The notes beneath the pieces were generated by a model that had not been told where the DNA came from, ran no database searches, and saw only the letters and a list, made by a program, of their open reading frames with translations. A program made the position numbers and the translations under genes. 64,000 bases of DNA from Peptoanaerobacter stomatis (GTDB lineage Bacteria > Bacillota > Clostridia > Peptostreptococcales > Filifactoraceae), in NCBI RefSeq assembly GCF_000238095.2, contig NZ_JH815225.1, positions 398,724 to 462,723 of the forward strand, given 5' to 3'. Below are positions 16,670 to 26,955 of this stretch, piece by piece; position 1 is the stretch's first letter; every line of letters starts with the position of its first letter.

Positions 16670-18130
16670 ATGCAAAAAAAAGAATTATTTAAAAATATTC
16701 CGTCGGTTCACGAAATATTAAATTTTTGTGAATCAAAGAACATAACAAAAAAATATAAAAAAGAAATACTAAAAAAGATTATAATACAAACATTAGACGA
16801 ACTTAGAGAAAGCATAAGTTCGTCTAATAATTCTTATTTTCAAAATTTTGAAAATAAAGAAGATATTTTTTCATATATAATATATATGTTAAATCAAAAA
16901 ATAAATAAATTAGAAAATAAATCATATGAAAAAATAATAAATGCAACAGGTATTGCAATACATACAAATTTTGGCAGAAGTCCAATAAACAAACAAATAT
17001 CTGAAAAAACTGTAGATATTGCAAGTACATATATGAGTATAGAATATGATATAAAAAATTCTTCACGCTTTGACAGAAATGAACCTATAAAAAATATTAT
17101 GCAATTACTTACAGGTTGTGAAGATGCAATCGTAGTTAATAACAATGCTGCTGCACTACTACTTGTATTTGACACTTTTTGCAAAAATAAAAACGCTTTA
17201 ATATCAAGAGGAGAGCTCATTGAAATCGGTGACAATTTCAGAATATTAGATATAATTTCATCCACTGAGGCTAATATAAAAGAAATCGGTAGTACAAACA
17301 GAACCTATACGAATGATTACGAAAAAAATATAGATGAAAATACAAGCCTTATACTGAAGGTGAATAAAAGCAATTATAAAATCACAGGCTTTACAAACGA
17401 AGTATCTACAAAAGAATTGTCAAATATATGCAAAAGGAATGATTTAATTCTATTTGAAGACTTAGGAAGTGGCAATCTTACAGATTTTTCAAAATATGGC
17501 TTCAATTATGAAAAAAATGTTCAAGATATATTAGATGAAGGTGCAGATATAGTATGTTTCAGCACAGACAAATTAATAGGAGCTTGTCAGGGAAGTATAA
17601 TAATCGGAAAGAGCAAATATATACAAAAGCTTAGAAAAAATCCGATATTTAGAGCTCTAAGAGCAGGCAAAACAGTTATAACTACAATATTTGAAACATT
17701 AAAACTATATATGTATAAAGATTTTAATGAGCAAATCCCTATTTTAAGTATGATATTTACAAAACAAGAGAAATTATATGAAAAAGCACAAAAATTATAT
17801 AATCTTTTGGATAAAAATTTATTTGAATATATAGAAATTGAAAAATCAATTGCCCAAATAGGTGGTGGAGTATCTTCAAACACAGATATAAACAGTTATT
17901 CTTTAGTTTTAAAATGCACTAATATTTCTACAAACAAATTTGAAAATATATTAAGAATGTGCAAAGAACATATTATAGGATATATAAGAGATGATAAACT
18001 CATTTTAGATATGCTTTGCATATTTGATGATGAAATAGAAATAATAGCACAAAAAATAAACTCATTAAAGCCTATGATTGAAATTTTAGATAAAAAAGAT
18101 GGACCTACTTCTATTTTTATTGCAGATTGA
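16670..18130 (+). CDS. selA: L-seryl-tRNA(Sec) selenium transferase
   Basis: 486 residues. A PLP enzyme that converts Ser-tRNA(Sec) to Sec-tRNA(Sec) with selenophosphate. The N-terminal domain is LFKNIPSVHEIL. The PLP core contains NATGIAIHTNFGRSP, the segment DAIVVNNNAAALLLVF, and the Schiff-base lysine in CFSTDKLIGACQGSIIIG, followed by NPIFRALRAGKTVI. It begins 12 bases after selD with a modest AAGAGA SD, so it is probably coupled to selD translation. Codon use and AT content match the neighbours. Confidence 0.96.
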   Translation: MQKKELFKNIPSVHEILNFCESKNITKKYKKEILKKIIIQTLDELRESISSSNNSYFQNFENKEDIFSYIIYMLNQKINKLENKSYEKIINATGIAIHTNFGRSPINKQISEKTVDIASTYMSIEYDIKNSSRFDRNEPIKNIMQLLTGCEDAIVVNNNAAALLLVFDTFCKNKNALISRGELIEIGDNFRILDIISSTEANIKEIGSTNRTYTNDYEKNIDENTSLILKVNKSNYKITGFTNEVSTKELSNICKRNDLILFEDLGSGNLTDFSKYGFNYEKNVQDILDEGADIVCFSTDKLIGACQGSIIIGKSKYIQKLRKNPIFRALRAGKTVITTIFETLKLYMYKDFNEQIPILSMIFTKQEKLYEKAQKLYNLLDKNLFEYIEIEKSIAQIGGGVSSNTDINSYSLVLKCTNISTNKFENILRMCKEHIIGYIRDDKLILDMLCIFDDEIEIIAQKINSLKPMIEILDKKDGPTSIFIAD

Positions 18131-18139
18131 TTTTTTAAT

Positions 18140-18235
18140 ATAATGCTCAAATACATTATAATCAACTTTATTGCTGTATTAAATAGCTTTTTAAAGTTTA
18201 TGCCACTTAATCGAGTTTTAGCATTTTATAAAATC
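18140..18235. repeat. AT-rich intergenic segment related to dispersed palindromes
   Basis: The segment contains AATGCTCAAATACATTATAA and, further on, CTTAATCGA followed by AGCATTTTATAA. The last two words occur in the same order at 24721-24745. It separates selA from the VOC gene. The relationship is a by-eye word match in AT-rich DNA. Confidence 0.35.
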
Positions 18236-18278
18236 ATTTTTACGATAGAATAAATTAGACTTTATGGAGGTAATTCTT

Positions 18279-18662
18279 ATGAAAATCGAACATATAGCAA
18301 TGTACGTAGATAATCTTGAAAAAACTAAAGAATTCTTCGAAAAATATTTTCTTGCTAAGAGTAATTTAGGATATCATAATAAAACAACAAACTTCCGCTC
18401 ATATTTTATGGAATTCGATGATGGTGCAAGATTAGAGATTATGAACAAGCCTGCAATGGTAGATGTTGAAAAGAGCTTAAATAGAACAGGATATATCCAT
18501 ATTGCTTTCAGCGTCGGAAACAAAGAAAAGGTCGATGAGTTGACCAATAGATTGCAGGCAGATGGGTATACAGTTGTAAGCGGACCAAGAACTACCGGAG
18601 ATGGTTACTATGAAAGCTGTATAGTTGCTATTGAAGGTAATCAAATAGAGATTACTGTGTAA
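18279..18662 (+). CDS. VOC-family metalloprotein (glyoxalase/bleomycin-resistance fold)
   Basis: 127 residues from ATG 18279. GGAGG with a spacer inside an upstream ATG frame fixes this start, giving [16 protein letters not shown]. The vicinal oxygen chelate fold has two beta-alpha-beta repeats with potential metal ligands His5, Glu53, His74 and Glu124, the spacing of glyoxalase I-like enzymes. The substrate is unknown. It lies between selA and selB on the same strand, 42 bases before selB, so it is likely transcribed with the selenium genes. Whether that has functional meaning is unclear. Confidence 0.88.
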   Translation: MKIEHIAMYVDNLEKTKEFFEKYFLAKSNLGYHNKTTNFRSYFMEFDDGARLEIMNKPAMVDVEKSLNRTGYIHIAFSVGNKEKVDELTNRLQADGYTVVSGPRTTGDGYYESCIVAIEGNQIEITV

Positions 18663-18703
18663 AAAATAAACTTAAATCTGTGAAATAAATTATAGGATAA
18701 AAT

Positions 18704-20593
18704 ATGAAAAATATAATATTATCGACAGCAGGCCATATAGACCATGGTAAAACAAGATTAATAGAAGAACTTACCGGAAAAAATACTATGCACCACAAAG
18801 AAGAAAAGCTGAGGAATATAACAATAGATCTCGGTTATGCTGATATCACTCTTAAAAGTGAAATAAATGTAAGTATTATAGATGTTCCGGGACATAAAGA
18901 TTATCTCAAAAACACAATATGTGGAATTTTAAACTCAAATATGTCTATTTTGGTAATATCTGCAATAGATGGTGTATGCAAACAAACAATACAGCATTTT
19001 AATATAATAAATTTAACATCTATCAATTATTTGATAATAGCTGTAACAAAAATTGATCTTGCAAGCGAAGCTCAGATACAAGATACACTTAACCAAATAA
19101 ATGAGCTTATAAATTCAAGCAATATCCAAAATATATCTACTTTGATAATAGACTATGAAAACAAAGAGAGTATAAAAAAACTATCAGAAAAAATATACGA
19201 ATTAGCAAAAGACATCAATCAAAAAAATATATCTAAAAATATTTTTAAAATAGACAATTCATTCACTGTAAAAGGTTACGGCACAGTAATTTCAGGAAAT
19301 TTAATATCAGGAAGTTTAACAAAAAATGATGAAATAACAATATATCCTCAAAATTTAAAATCTAAGATTAAAAATATGCAATCACATTCAAAAACTGTTG
19401 AAACAGCATATGCAAATACAAGATTGGCAATAAACATTCCGAGTATAAAAAAAGAAGACGTATTTAGAGGCAATGTATTATCCACATCATCAAATTTACA
19501 GCCTTCAAATATTATAAATGCACTTATATATACTGATAATATTTCAAAAAATATAAAAAATCACGAATTCGTAAAACTATATACAGGTACTACAAGCATA
19601 ACTGCCAAAATAATAAATTTACAAGATAAATTAATCTATCCAAACTCAAAATTATTGGTACAGCTAAGATTGAAAGACAATATTATACCATTCATATCAG
19701 ATGATATTATACTGCTTGACACATCATCAAACGAAATCATATCAGGCGGAAAGATAATAAACGTATCAAATCATAAAAAAAACAAAATAGATTTTGATAT
19801 TTCAATATTTGACATAGATGAATTAATATTTTTATTTGCAATAAAAGAAAAAAAAATAACAGATATATCAACACTTAAAAATATATATAATATAAACTGT
19901 GACCAATTTTTGAATTGTTTAAAAAAACTCGAAAAAACAAATTTTATAAAATTAATAAGTTTTGATAATCATACACAAAACAATTTAAAATATAACAAAA
20001 ATTCAAAATATGTGGCAGATTATGATTTTTATATCAAAATATATGAAAAAATAAAAATCATTATAAAAGATTTTTCACAAAAATTTATATATAAGAAATC
20101 TATAAATTTAAATATATTACATTCAAAACTAAATTTTGTAGATAAAAAATATCTGCTTTCAATGCTTATAGATATGGGTTATAATATTCAAAGTGATTGT
20201 TTAATATTAGACAATAAAAATTCAAATAAAGTTAGTGAAATGAAAAAATTGTCCGACAATTTAGAAATTTTAATCGAAAGCTCAGAAGCTCCTATAAAAT
20301 TAAAAAACATAACTTCTGATGAACTGTCAAAAGAAATACTGCACAACAATCTCAAAGATAAATTTGTAAAAATATCTGATGACTACATATGTTCAAAAAA
20401 AATGTTAAATAACTATAAAAATATAATTTTTAATCATTTCAAAACAAATAAAACCCTTGATATATCAGAGTTTAAGGCATATACAAATCTTTCAAGAAAA
20501 TTATCTGTAACAGTTCTTGAATACTTCGATTTGCAAAAAATAACCAAAAGGTTTGAAAATTATCGAATAAAATTGTATAATGGTAAATTATGA
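18704..20593 (+). CDS. selB: Selenocysteine-specific elongation factor
   Basis: 629 residues. It delivers Sec-tRNA(Sec) to UGA codons next to a SECIS hairpin. The EF-Tu-like GTPase part has G1 GHIDHGKT, G3 DVPGH and G4 TKID, followed by beta-barrel domains (VKGYGTVISGNLISG). The C-terminal half, about 350-629, is the winged-helix array that binds SECIS RNA, more divergent as is usual. The short TAGGAT SD lies 5-6 bases before the ATG. No tRNA(Sec) gene was found in the 126 bases after it or elsewhere in the window. Confidence 0.95.
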   Translation: MKNIILSTAGHIDHGKTRLIEELTGKNTMHHKEEKLRNITIDLGYADITLKSEINVSIIDVPGHKDYLKNTICGILNSNMSILVISAIDGVCKQTIQHFNIINLTSINYLIIAVTKIDLASEAQIQDTLNQINELINSSNIQNISTLIIDYENKESIKKLSEKIYELAKDINQKNISKNIFKIDNSFTVKGYGTVISGNLISGSLTKNDEITIYPQNLKSKIKNMQSHSKTVETAYANTRLAINIPSIKKEDVFRGNVLSTSSNLQPSNIINALIYTDNISKNIKNHEFVKLYTGTTSITAKIINLQDKLIYPNSKLLVQLRLKDNIIPFISDDIILLDTSSNEIISGGKIINVSNHKKNKIDFDISIFDIDELIFLFAIKEKKITDISTLKNIYNINCDQFLNCLKKLEKTNFIKLISFDNHTQNNLKYNKNSKYVADYDFYIKIYEKIKIIIKDFSQKFIYKKSINLNILHSKLNFVDKKYLLSMLIDMGYNIQSDCLILDNKNSNKVSEMKKLSDNLEILIESSEAPIKLKNITSDELSKEILHNNLKDKFVKISDDYICSKKMLNNYKNIIFNHFKTNKTLDISEFKAYTNLSRKLSVTVLEYFDLQKITKRFENYRIKLYNGKL

Positions 20594-20719
20594 TAATATT
20601 TTATGTAAAAAATAAGTGTAAACAAAAATATTATCAGACTTATTATATGTTCATATTTATTTTTTAAATAGAAAATTAGATTATCATTATAAACATCATT
20701 AAGTTAATCAGGAGGTTTT

Positions 20720-21520
20720 ATGCTTAATAATGAAATATATGAAGAATATTTTCTAAATGCCTCCATATCTACATTCAGCATAAATATTGGAGGATTTGTA
20801 TCAAAATGTGGAGGAATAGACATAAGTTCAAATTGTGTATTCCCAATTTATGAGAAAAATGACTCACAAATAGACAAAAAAATATCCGAAATAGAAAATT
20901 TTCTGCTTGAAAAAGATATAGTTCCAATATATAGGATAGTCTATCAAGACAATTATCAAAAGCTCGACAGGGTTCTGTTTAACAAGCATTATGAAAAAGT
21001 TGCTAATAATATTGTGCTTGCATGCCCTCTTCAAGGTAAGAAAAATGAATTGTTCAAATTCGCAGATTTCAATGAAAGCGGAATATATATAGACACAGAA
21101 ATTACAGGTGGAGACGGATTTTTAGAAGATTATTTTTATTTAAGAAAAATATCAAAAAATGACCAAATCATATTTAATACTGCTATAGACATATGTCCTC
21201 TAAAAAAATATTCAGCATCTTTGCTTGAAGAAGGTCACCTAATCGGACAGGCATATTTTATTCGTCAAGGCGATGTAGTAATAATCAAAGATATTGTTAT
21301 ATCTACAAAATATAGAGGACTCGGATATAGTTCAAAGATACTTTACAGCATATTGACATATTGTCTAAAAAACGGTGCAGAGCTTGTAATAGCTGAAATA
21401 CCTACTGATAATGAAAATGTGATGAATCTGTTCGGCAATAACCCGATGTTTTTTAAATTATATGACATTTTCTATAGACAACTTATAAAAAATACAAAAG
21501 GCAGATTTATTTTTGATTAA
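20720..21520 (+). CDS. GNAT-family N-acetyltransferase with extended N-terminus
   Basis: 266 residues. The C-terminal half carries the acetyl-CoA-binding motif region VVIIKDIVISTKYRGLGYSS (about 190-210), where R-G-L-G-Y fits the Q/RxxGxG/A loop, followed by a helix and ELVIAEIPTDNENVMNLF. The first 130 residues look like a degenerate second GNAT lobe (YRIVYQDNYQKLDRVLFNKH). AGGAGG precedes the ATG. It sits between selB and glyQ with its own spacers, so the substrate cannot be inferred from context. Confidence 0.72.
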   Translation: MLNNEIYEEYFLNASISTFSINIGGFVSKCGGIDISSNCVFPIYEKNDSQIDKKISEIENFLLEKDIVPIYRIVYQDNYQKLDRVLFNKHYEKVANNIVLACPLQGKKNELFKFADFNESGIYIDTEITGGDGFLEDYFYLRKISKNDQIIFNTAIDICPLKKYSASLLEEGHLIGQAYFIRQGDVVIIKDIVISTKYRGLGYSSKILYSILTYCLKNGAELVIAEIPTDNENVMNLFGNNPMFFKLYDIFYRQLIKNTKGRFIFD

Positions 21521-21610
21521 AATAAGAATAATTATATTATTTTTTAGGTTTACAATATAAGTACAAAACTTAATAATTTAAATTATCACAATAATTTTAT
21601 ATAAAATAAG

Positions 21611-21648
21611 AAAGGAGAGTATGATATTATTTATCATACAGTCAAAAA
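21611..21648 (+). promoter_or_regulatory. Hairpin between Shine-Dalgarno and start codon (copy 3)
   Basis: AAAGGAG (21611-21617) and one A are followed by GTATGATA (21619-21626), the loop TTATT, and TATCATAC (21632-21639), an 8-bp perfect stem. glyQ ATG begins 9 bases after the stem. Layout and spacing match the copies before the ATP-grasp gene and rseP. Confidence 0.75.
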
Positions 21649-22542
21649 ATGAATTTTCAAGATATGATACTTAAACTGCAATCATACTGGGCTGATAAAG
21701 GTTGTATAATGGTACAAGCCTATGACAGCGAAAAAGGTGCAGGTACTATGAATCCTAATACATTTTTACGCTCACTCGGCAAAGAGCCTTGGAGAGTATG
21801 TTATGTAGAGCCGTCAAGAAGACCGGCCGATGCAAGATATGGAGAAAATCCAAACAGACTTTATCAACATCACCAATTTCAAGTTATATTAAAACCATCA
21901 CCTAATAATGTTCAAGATTTATACTTAAAATCTCTTGAAGCAATAGGGATAAATCCGTTGGAGCATGATATAAGATTTGTAGAAGATAACTGGGAAAATG
22001 CAACCTTCGGTGCTTGGGGCTTAGGTTGGGAAGTTTGGCTTGACGGCATGGAAATAACACAATTCACATATTTTCAACAAGTCGGCTCAATAGACTGCGA
22101 ATTGGAATCTGCCGAACTCACTTACGGATTAGAAAGAATAGCACTTTACTTACAAGAAAAAGACAATGTTTTTGATATAGACTATACAGACAATATAAAA
22201 TATGGCGATATATTTAAAAAAGCTGAATATGAACATTCCGTTTACGGTTTCGAAGCCTCTGATACAAAGATGTTGTTTGAGCTTTTTAACATATACGAAA
22301 AAGAGGCAAACTCTCTAATAGATAAAGGGCTTGTTATGCCCGCATATGACTATGTATTAAAAACTTCGCATGCATTCAACCTGTTGGATGCAAAAGGTGC
22401 AATAGGTGTCAGTCAAAGAGCATCATACATTGCAAGAGTAAGAAATATGGCAAAAAAAATAGCCTCTGCATATGTAGAGCAAAGAGAAGCTATGGGCTAC
22501 CCTCTTATGAAACTTGAAAAACTGCTAAGCGAGGTGAAATAA
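21649..22542 (+). CDS. glyQ: Glycyl-tRNA synthetase alpha subunit
   Basis: 297 residues, the catalytic subunit of the bacterial alpha2beta2 GlyRS that charges tRNA(Gly). The start [19 protein letters not shown] and the motifs [15 protein letters not shown] and [18 protein letters not shown] (class II active site) are typical. [16 protein letters not shown] follows. The SD lies upstream of an intervening hairpin. glyS follows directly. The 128-base upstream gap is too short for a glycine T-box, and none of its conserved words were seen. Confidence 0.97.
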   Translation: MNFQDMILKLQSYWADKGCIMVQAYDSEKGAGTMNPNTFLRSLGKEPWRVCYVEPSRRPADARYGENPNRLYQHHQFQVILKPSPNNVQDLYLKSLEAIGINPLEHDIRFVEDNWENATFGAWGLGWEVWLDGMEITQFTYFQQVGSIDCELESAELTYGLERIALYLQEKDNVFDIDYTDNIKYGDIFKKAEYEHSVYGFEASDTKMLFELFNIYEKEANSLIDKGLVMPAYDYVLKTSHAFNLLDAKGAIGVSQRASYIARVRNMAKKIASAYVEQREAMGYPLMKLEKLLSEVK

Positions 22543-24606
22543 ATGAATAACGACTTACTATTAGAGCTTGGAACTGAAGAGATTCCTGCAAGATTTATCT
22601 CATCAACAAAAAAATCAATGAAAACTTTTTTGGAAAAGAAATTATCAGAGCTTAGAATTCCATTTGATTCTATTGAAATAAAATGCACACCGAGAAGATT
22701 TGCAATATTTATAAAAAATTTAGCAAATACTCAACAAGCATCAACAGAAGAAATAAAAGGACCTGCAAAAAAAATAGCTTTTGATGAAAGTGGCAATCCT
22801 TCAAAAGCTCTTCAAGGATTCTTGAAAAGCAAAAATGTTACAATAGACGATATAAAAATTGTACAAAAAGGCAAAGAAGAATATGTATTTGTAGTAAAAA
22901 CTTTAGAAACAAGTGATACAGTAAATTACTTAAAAGAGATATTTGAACAAATGATAGACTCTCTTTCTTTCCCTAAACCTATGAGATGGGGAGGAAATAA
23001 AATTAAATTCATCCGCCCTATCAGATGGATATTATGTCTTTATCAAGGAAAAGTTCCAAACTTTGAAATGTTTTCTCTAAATGCTGCAAATCTTACAAGA
23101 GGTCATAGATTTTTAGGAGAAAGTTATATTGAAATTAACTCGATAGACGAATATGAAGAAAAATTAGAGCAAAACTATGTGATATTGGACGATACTAAAA
23201 GACGTGAACTAATAAGAAAACAGATAGTAGAAGTAGCCGAAAAATTAGGTGGAGAATATATGCAGGACGAAGACTTACTTGAAGAAGTAAATTATATAGT
23301 AGAATATCCTACCGCACTTTATGGAGAATTTAAAGAAGAATATTTGAAACTTCCTAAAGAAACAATCATAACACCTATGAAAGAACATCAAAGATACTTT
23401 CCTGTACTCGACAAAAATGGCAATCTTATGAACAAGTTCATAACTGTAAGAAACGGTAATGACTATATGATTGAAAACGTCAAAAAAGGAAATGAAAAAG
23501 TCCTTGATGCAAGATTATCAGATGCAAAATTCTTCTATGAACAAGACACAGCAAAAAAACTCGAATCATATGTTCCAAGATTGCAAACTATTGTATATCA
23601 CGAAAAACTCGGAACTATGCACGACAAAATGCTTAGAATACAAAAATTGTCAGAAGAATTTGCATATATATTAAATGTTGATAAAAATGATACATCAAGA
23701 GCTGCATTACTTTGCAAAGCAGACCTTACAACATCTATGGTATTTGAATTTACGGAATTACAAGGTATAATGGGCAGATATTATGCAAAAGTATCCGGAG
23801 AAAATGAAAATGTTGCAAATGCTATATATGAACACTATCTTCCAAGATTTGCAGGTGATGAGCTTCCACAAAGTAAAGTTGGCATAATTTTGAGTTTAGC
23901 AGATAAATTAGATTCAATCGCAGGATTTTTCAGCGTAGGAATAAAACCTACAGGCTCACAAGATCCATATGCTCTCAGAAGATTAGCATTAGGCGTTTTA
24001 AATACACTTATAGACAGCAAAATTGATACAAGATTACAACTTTTTGTAGAAATAGCTTTAAAACAATTTGAAGATAAACATAAATTTGATTTTAATGAAG
24101 TTTATAACGAAATTTTAGAATTTATGAAATTAAGATTAAAAAACATATTCTTAGATAAAAAAATAAGATATGATGTTGTAGACTCAGTTATAGATAATAA
24201 TATATCAACAGTATATGAATTATCTCAAAAAGCCGTTCAACTCGAAAAATGGCTCAAACTTCCGGAATCGACTTCTTGCCTAAATACATTCGCAAGAATA
24301 TCAAATATATCTAAAGATGTAAAAAAATCTGAAGTAAATCCTGAGTTGTTTGACCAAAAAGAAGAACAAGAGCTTTTTGGAGCTTATAATAATGCAACAC
24401 CGAAAATATACGAGCTTATTTCTGCAAAACAATATGAACAATCACTTGATGAGATTGCAAAATTAAGACCGTTCATAGACAACTATTTTGAAAAAGTAAT
24501 GGTAATGGACAATAATGAAGATATAAAACAAAACCGTCTTGCAACCATAGCAACTATAAGAGATACAATAGAAGAAATAGCAGATTTTTCAAAAATAGTA
24601 CAATAA
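22543..24606 (+). CDS. glyS: Glycyl-tRNA synthetase beta subunit
   Basis: 687 residues. The beta subunit binds tRNA(Gly) and completes the heterotetramer. It starts with NNDLLLELGTEEIPARFI and contains KCTPRRFAIFIKNL and IRWILCLYQGKVPNF, all family hallmarks. The C-terminal anticodon-binding region includes VMVMDNNEDIKQNRLATI. The ATG directly abuts the glyQ stop, with the SD (GAGGTG) inside the glyQ end, indicating coupled translation and equal stoichiometry. Confidence 0.97.
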   Translation: MNNDLLLELGTEEIPARFISSTKKSMKTFLEKKLSELRIPFDSIEIKCTPRRFAIFIKNLANTQQASTEEIKGPAKKIAFDESGNPSKALQGFLKSKNVTIDDIKIVQKGKEEYVFVVKTLETSDTVNYLKEIFEQMIDSLSFPKPMRWGGNKIKFIRPIRWILCLYQGKVPNFEMFSLNAANLTRGHRFLGESYIEINSIDEYEEKLEQNYVILDDTKRRELIRKQIVEVAEKLGGEYMQDEDLLEEVNYIVEYPTALYGEFKEEYLKLPKETIITPMKEHQRYFPVLDKNGNLMNKFITVRNGNDYMIENVKKGNEKVLDARLSDAKFFYEQDTAKKLESYVPRLQTIVYHEKLGTMHDKMLRIQKLSEEFAYILNVDKNDTSRAALLCKADLTTSMVFEFTELQGIMGRYYAKVSGENENVANAIYEHYLPRFAGDELPQSKVGIILSLADKLDSIAGFFSVGIKPTGSQDPYALRRLALGVLNTLIDSKIDTRLQLFVEIALKQFEDKHKFDFNEVYNEILEFMKLRLKNIFLDKKIRYDVVDSVIDNNISTVYELSQKAVQLEKWLKLPESTSCLNTFARISNISKDVKKSEVNPELFDQKEEQELFGAYNNATPKIYELISAKQYEQSLDEIAKLRPFIDNYFEKVMVMDNNEDIKQNRLATIATIRDTIEEIADFSKIVQ

Positions 24607-24626
24607 GATAAGAAATTTAATTCATT

Positions 24627-24770
24627 CTAATACCTAATTAAATGCTCATATTAAAAATGCTGAATTGAATGTATTTGCTTAAGGGGCACTTTTATCTATA
24701 CCATCGTTAGAAATATCCTTAATCGAACACATTCAAAAGCATTTTATAAGCAGTATGTATTATTTTAAAT
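24627..24770. repeat. AT-rich imperfect palindrome (dispersed family member)
   Basis: The left part runs CTAATACCTAATTAAATGC through GCTGAATTGAATGTATT to GCTTAAGG. It mirrors the right part, which read backwards contains AAAATGCTTTTGAATGTG and GATTAAGG. The apex is about 24685-24715. The left part matches 50107-50155 over roughly 45 bases. Confidence 0.5.
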
Positions 24771-24793
24771 ACGCTTTAGTATCAACTAATCTA

Positions 24794-24843
24794 AAAAAAC
24801 ATCAAACTATCAGAAATATAAATCAGATAATTCGATGTTTTTT
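24794..24843. terminator. Bidirectional terminator between convergent glyS and glnS
   Basis: AAAAAACATC (24794-24803) pairs with GATGTTTTTT (24834-24843), and the interior also pairs in part (CTATC...GATAA). A/T tracts flank both sides, so it can end glyS on the forward strand and glnS on the reverse strand. Confidence 0.7.
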
Positions 24844-24861
24844 TATTTGTTTGCTTTATAA

Positions 24862-26511
24862 TTATTTTTTATTAAAGTTATCTTTAAGTCCTACTATTTG
24901 ATTGAATACGAGTTCATTCTCTTTTGTATCTTTTACATCTACTGAAAAATATCCGTGTCTGTTAAATTGGAATCTTTCTCCTTTTTGTGCCGTTTCAAAG
25001 CTTTTCTCCATTATACAGTCTTTTAATACTGTTATTGAATCTTCATTGTATTCATATTGTCCTGTTTCTTCGTTCAATTTGAAAAGATAGTCATATAATC
25101 TCACTGTTGCTTTAACATTTTCTTTTGCACTTACCCAATGTATTGTACCTTTTACTTTTCTTCCTGTAAAGCCCGTACCTGATTTTGTTTCTTCGTCGTA
25201 TGTTCCATGTATTTCTATTACTTTTCCGTTTTCATCTTTTATTACATCTGTACATTTTACAAAATAAGCATTTCTAAGTCTTACTTCATTTCCAACAAAA
25301 AATCTGTAATATTTTTTTGGAGGATTTTCCATAAAATCATCTGCTTCTATATATATTTCTCTTGAAAATGGTACTTTTCTTGAACCCAATTCTTCATTTT
25401 CAGAATTGTTTTCTGCATCAAGATATTCAATTTTATCTTCAGGATAGTTTGTAATTACTAATTTAAGTAGATTTAATACTGCCATTTTTCTTGTAGCTTT
25501 TAGTTTTAAATCCTCTCTTACTGCATGCTCAAGCATTGCTATATCAACTACTGAATTTGATTTAGATATTCCGATTGATTCTGCAAAATTTCTTATAGAC
25601 TCAGGTGTGTAGCCTCTTCTTCTTAATCCTGATATAGTTGACATTCTCGGATCATCCCAACCATCAACTTTTCTTTCATCTACCAATCTTTTCAGATATC
25701 TTTTGCTCATTATCATATTTGTCAGTTCAAGACGTGCAAATTCTATCTGTTTTGGAGGCATAGCAAATTCTGTTTCTTTTACTACCCAATCATAAAACGG
25801 TCTGTGTTCTTCAAATTCTAATGTACAAAGTGAATGTGTTATTCCTTCAATTGCATCTTCAAGAGGATGTGCATAATCATACATCGGATATATACACCAC
25901 TTATCTCCTGTTCTATGATGTGATGAATGCGCAATTCTATATATTACAGGATCTCTCATATATATATTAGGTGATGACATATCTATTTTTGCTCTTAAAG
26001 TCAACTCCCCATCTTTAAATTCCCCATTTTTCATTCTTTCAAATAGGTCTAAACTCTCTTCAATAGGTCTGTTTCTGTATGGTGAATTTTTTCCGGGATT
26101 ATTGAAATCCCCTTTATACTCTCTCATTTCATCTACTGACAGCTCGCATACGAAGGCTTTGTCTTTTTTTATCAACAATACTGCCAATTCGTACATCTTA
26201 TCGAAATAATCCGATGCAAAGCATAACTCATCCCAATCAAAGCCGAGCCACTTAACATCTTCTTTTATAGATTCTACATACTCTACATCTTCTTTTACAG
26301 GATTTGTGTCATCAAATCTTAAGTTGCATTTTCCACCATATTTTTGAGCTGTCATAAAGTTAAGGCATATTGATTTTGCGTGTCCCATATGCAGATATCC
26401 GTTAGGCTCAGGTGGAAATCTTGTATATACTTTTTTCCCATATGTATTTTCTTCATTATCTTTTTCTATTATGCTGTGAATAAAATTTCCTTGCATTACA
26501 TTTTCTTGCAT
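24862..26511 (-). CDS. glnS: Glutaminyl-tRNA synthetase
   Basis: 549 residues from ATG 26511. AGAGG with a spacer points to this codon; a GTG three codons upstream overlaps the SD. The class I HIGH-type motif is [15 protein letters not shown] and the KMSKS-type motif is [33 protein letters not shown] and the C-terminal anticodon-binding beta barrels are GlnRS-specific. Most firmicutes lack GlnRS and make Gln-tRNA by GatCAB transamidation, so its presence is notable. A good promoter lies upstream at 26616-26644. Confidence 0.96.
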   Translation of the reverse strand: MQENVMQGNFIHSIIEKDNEENTYGKKVYTRFPPEPNGYLHMGHAKSICLNFMTAQKYGGKCNLRFDDTNPVKEDVEYVESIKEDVKWLGFDWDELCFASDYFDKMYELAVLLIKKDKAFVCELSVDEMREYKGDFNNPGKNSPYRNRPIEESLDLFERMKNGEFKDGELTLRAKIDMSSPNIYMRDPVIYRIAHSSHHRTGDKWCIYPMYDYAHPLEDAIEGITHSLCTLEFEEHRPFYDWVVKETEFAMPPKQIEFARLELTNMIMSKRYLKRLVDERKVDGWDDPRMSTISGLRRRGYTPESIRNFAESIGISKSNSVVDIAMLEHAVREDLKLKATRKMAVLNLLKLVITNYPEDKIEYLDAENNSENEELGSRKVPFSREIYIEADDFMENPPKKYYRFFVGNEVRLRNAYFVKCTDVIKDENGKVIEIHGTYDEETKSGTGFTGRKVKGTIHWVSAKENVKATVRLYDYLFKLNEETGQYEYNEDSITVLKDCIMEKSFETAQKGERFQFNRHGYFSVDVKDTKENELVFNQIVGLKDNFNKK

Positions 26512-26615
26512 AGTTAACACCTCTATTTTTTATTTTTATATCTATTTATATTTTTGTTTTTATGATTTCAATTCAATCAGTTTAATCTGAATTTTATTCA
26601 TTTACCGTACATTAT

Positions 26616-26644
26616 ATAGTATTATAAATTTTATAAATTGTAAA
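26616..26644 (-). promoter_or_regulatory. Sigma-A-type promoter for glnS
   Basis: On the reverse strand, TTTACA (26644-26639), a 17-base spacer and TACTAT (26621-26616) lie about 100 bases before the glnS start. This is a good -35 and a fair -10. Confidence 0.5.
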
Positions 26645-26955
26645 GATTAAATTTAAGTTTTTGAGTTTGAATTTCAACTTTTTATCTATTAAAAAATTGT
26701 TAATAAAAAATATATGATTTTATCTTTCCCCTATTTTAATTAAGCGATGTTTAAATACATAAAAAAATATCTATGTTTATTTATTATGACAGTTTTTGAT
26801 AAAAAATAAAGATTTATTTTTCAATATATGATATTATATTTTTTGTATTCAAATTTAATAGTAAAAATAATCTTAAAAACTTACTAAAAATATCTAAAAT
26901 TTAACTTAATTATATAGCGTTCCCTAATAAAAATAATATTGTTGGAGATAAATTT
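26645..26955. other. Intergenic stretch upstream of cobyrinate amidase gene
   Basis: 311 bases with high AT and no ORF or RNA gene. I looked for cobalamin-riboswitch words before the cobyrinate amidase gene and found none. The 20-base string at 26762-26781 repeats one at 7191-7210. Confidence 0.4.

Noticed and set aside
20594-20719. tRNA(Sec) gene (selC) after selB
   Set aside because: The gap lacks the GC-rich stems and the T-arm GGTTCGA-type word needed for a tRNA of about 95 bases.
26645-26955. Cobalamin riboswitch before the cobyrinate amidase gene
   Set aside because: No B12-box-like or other conserved riboswitch words were found, and the region is almost purely A/T.
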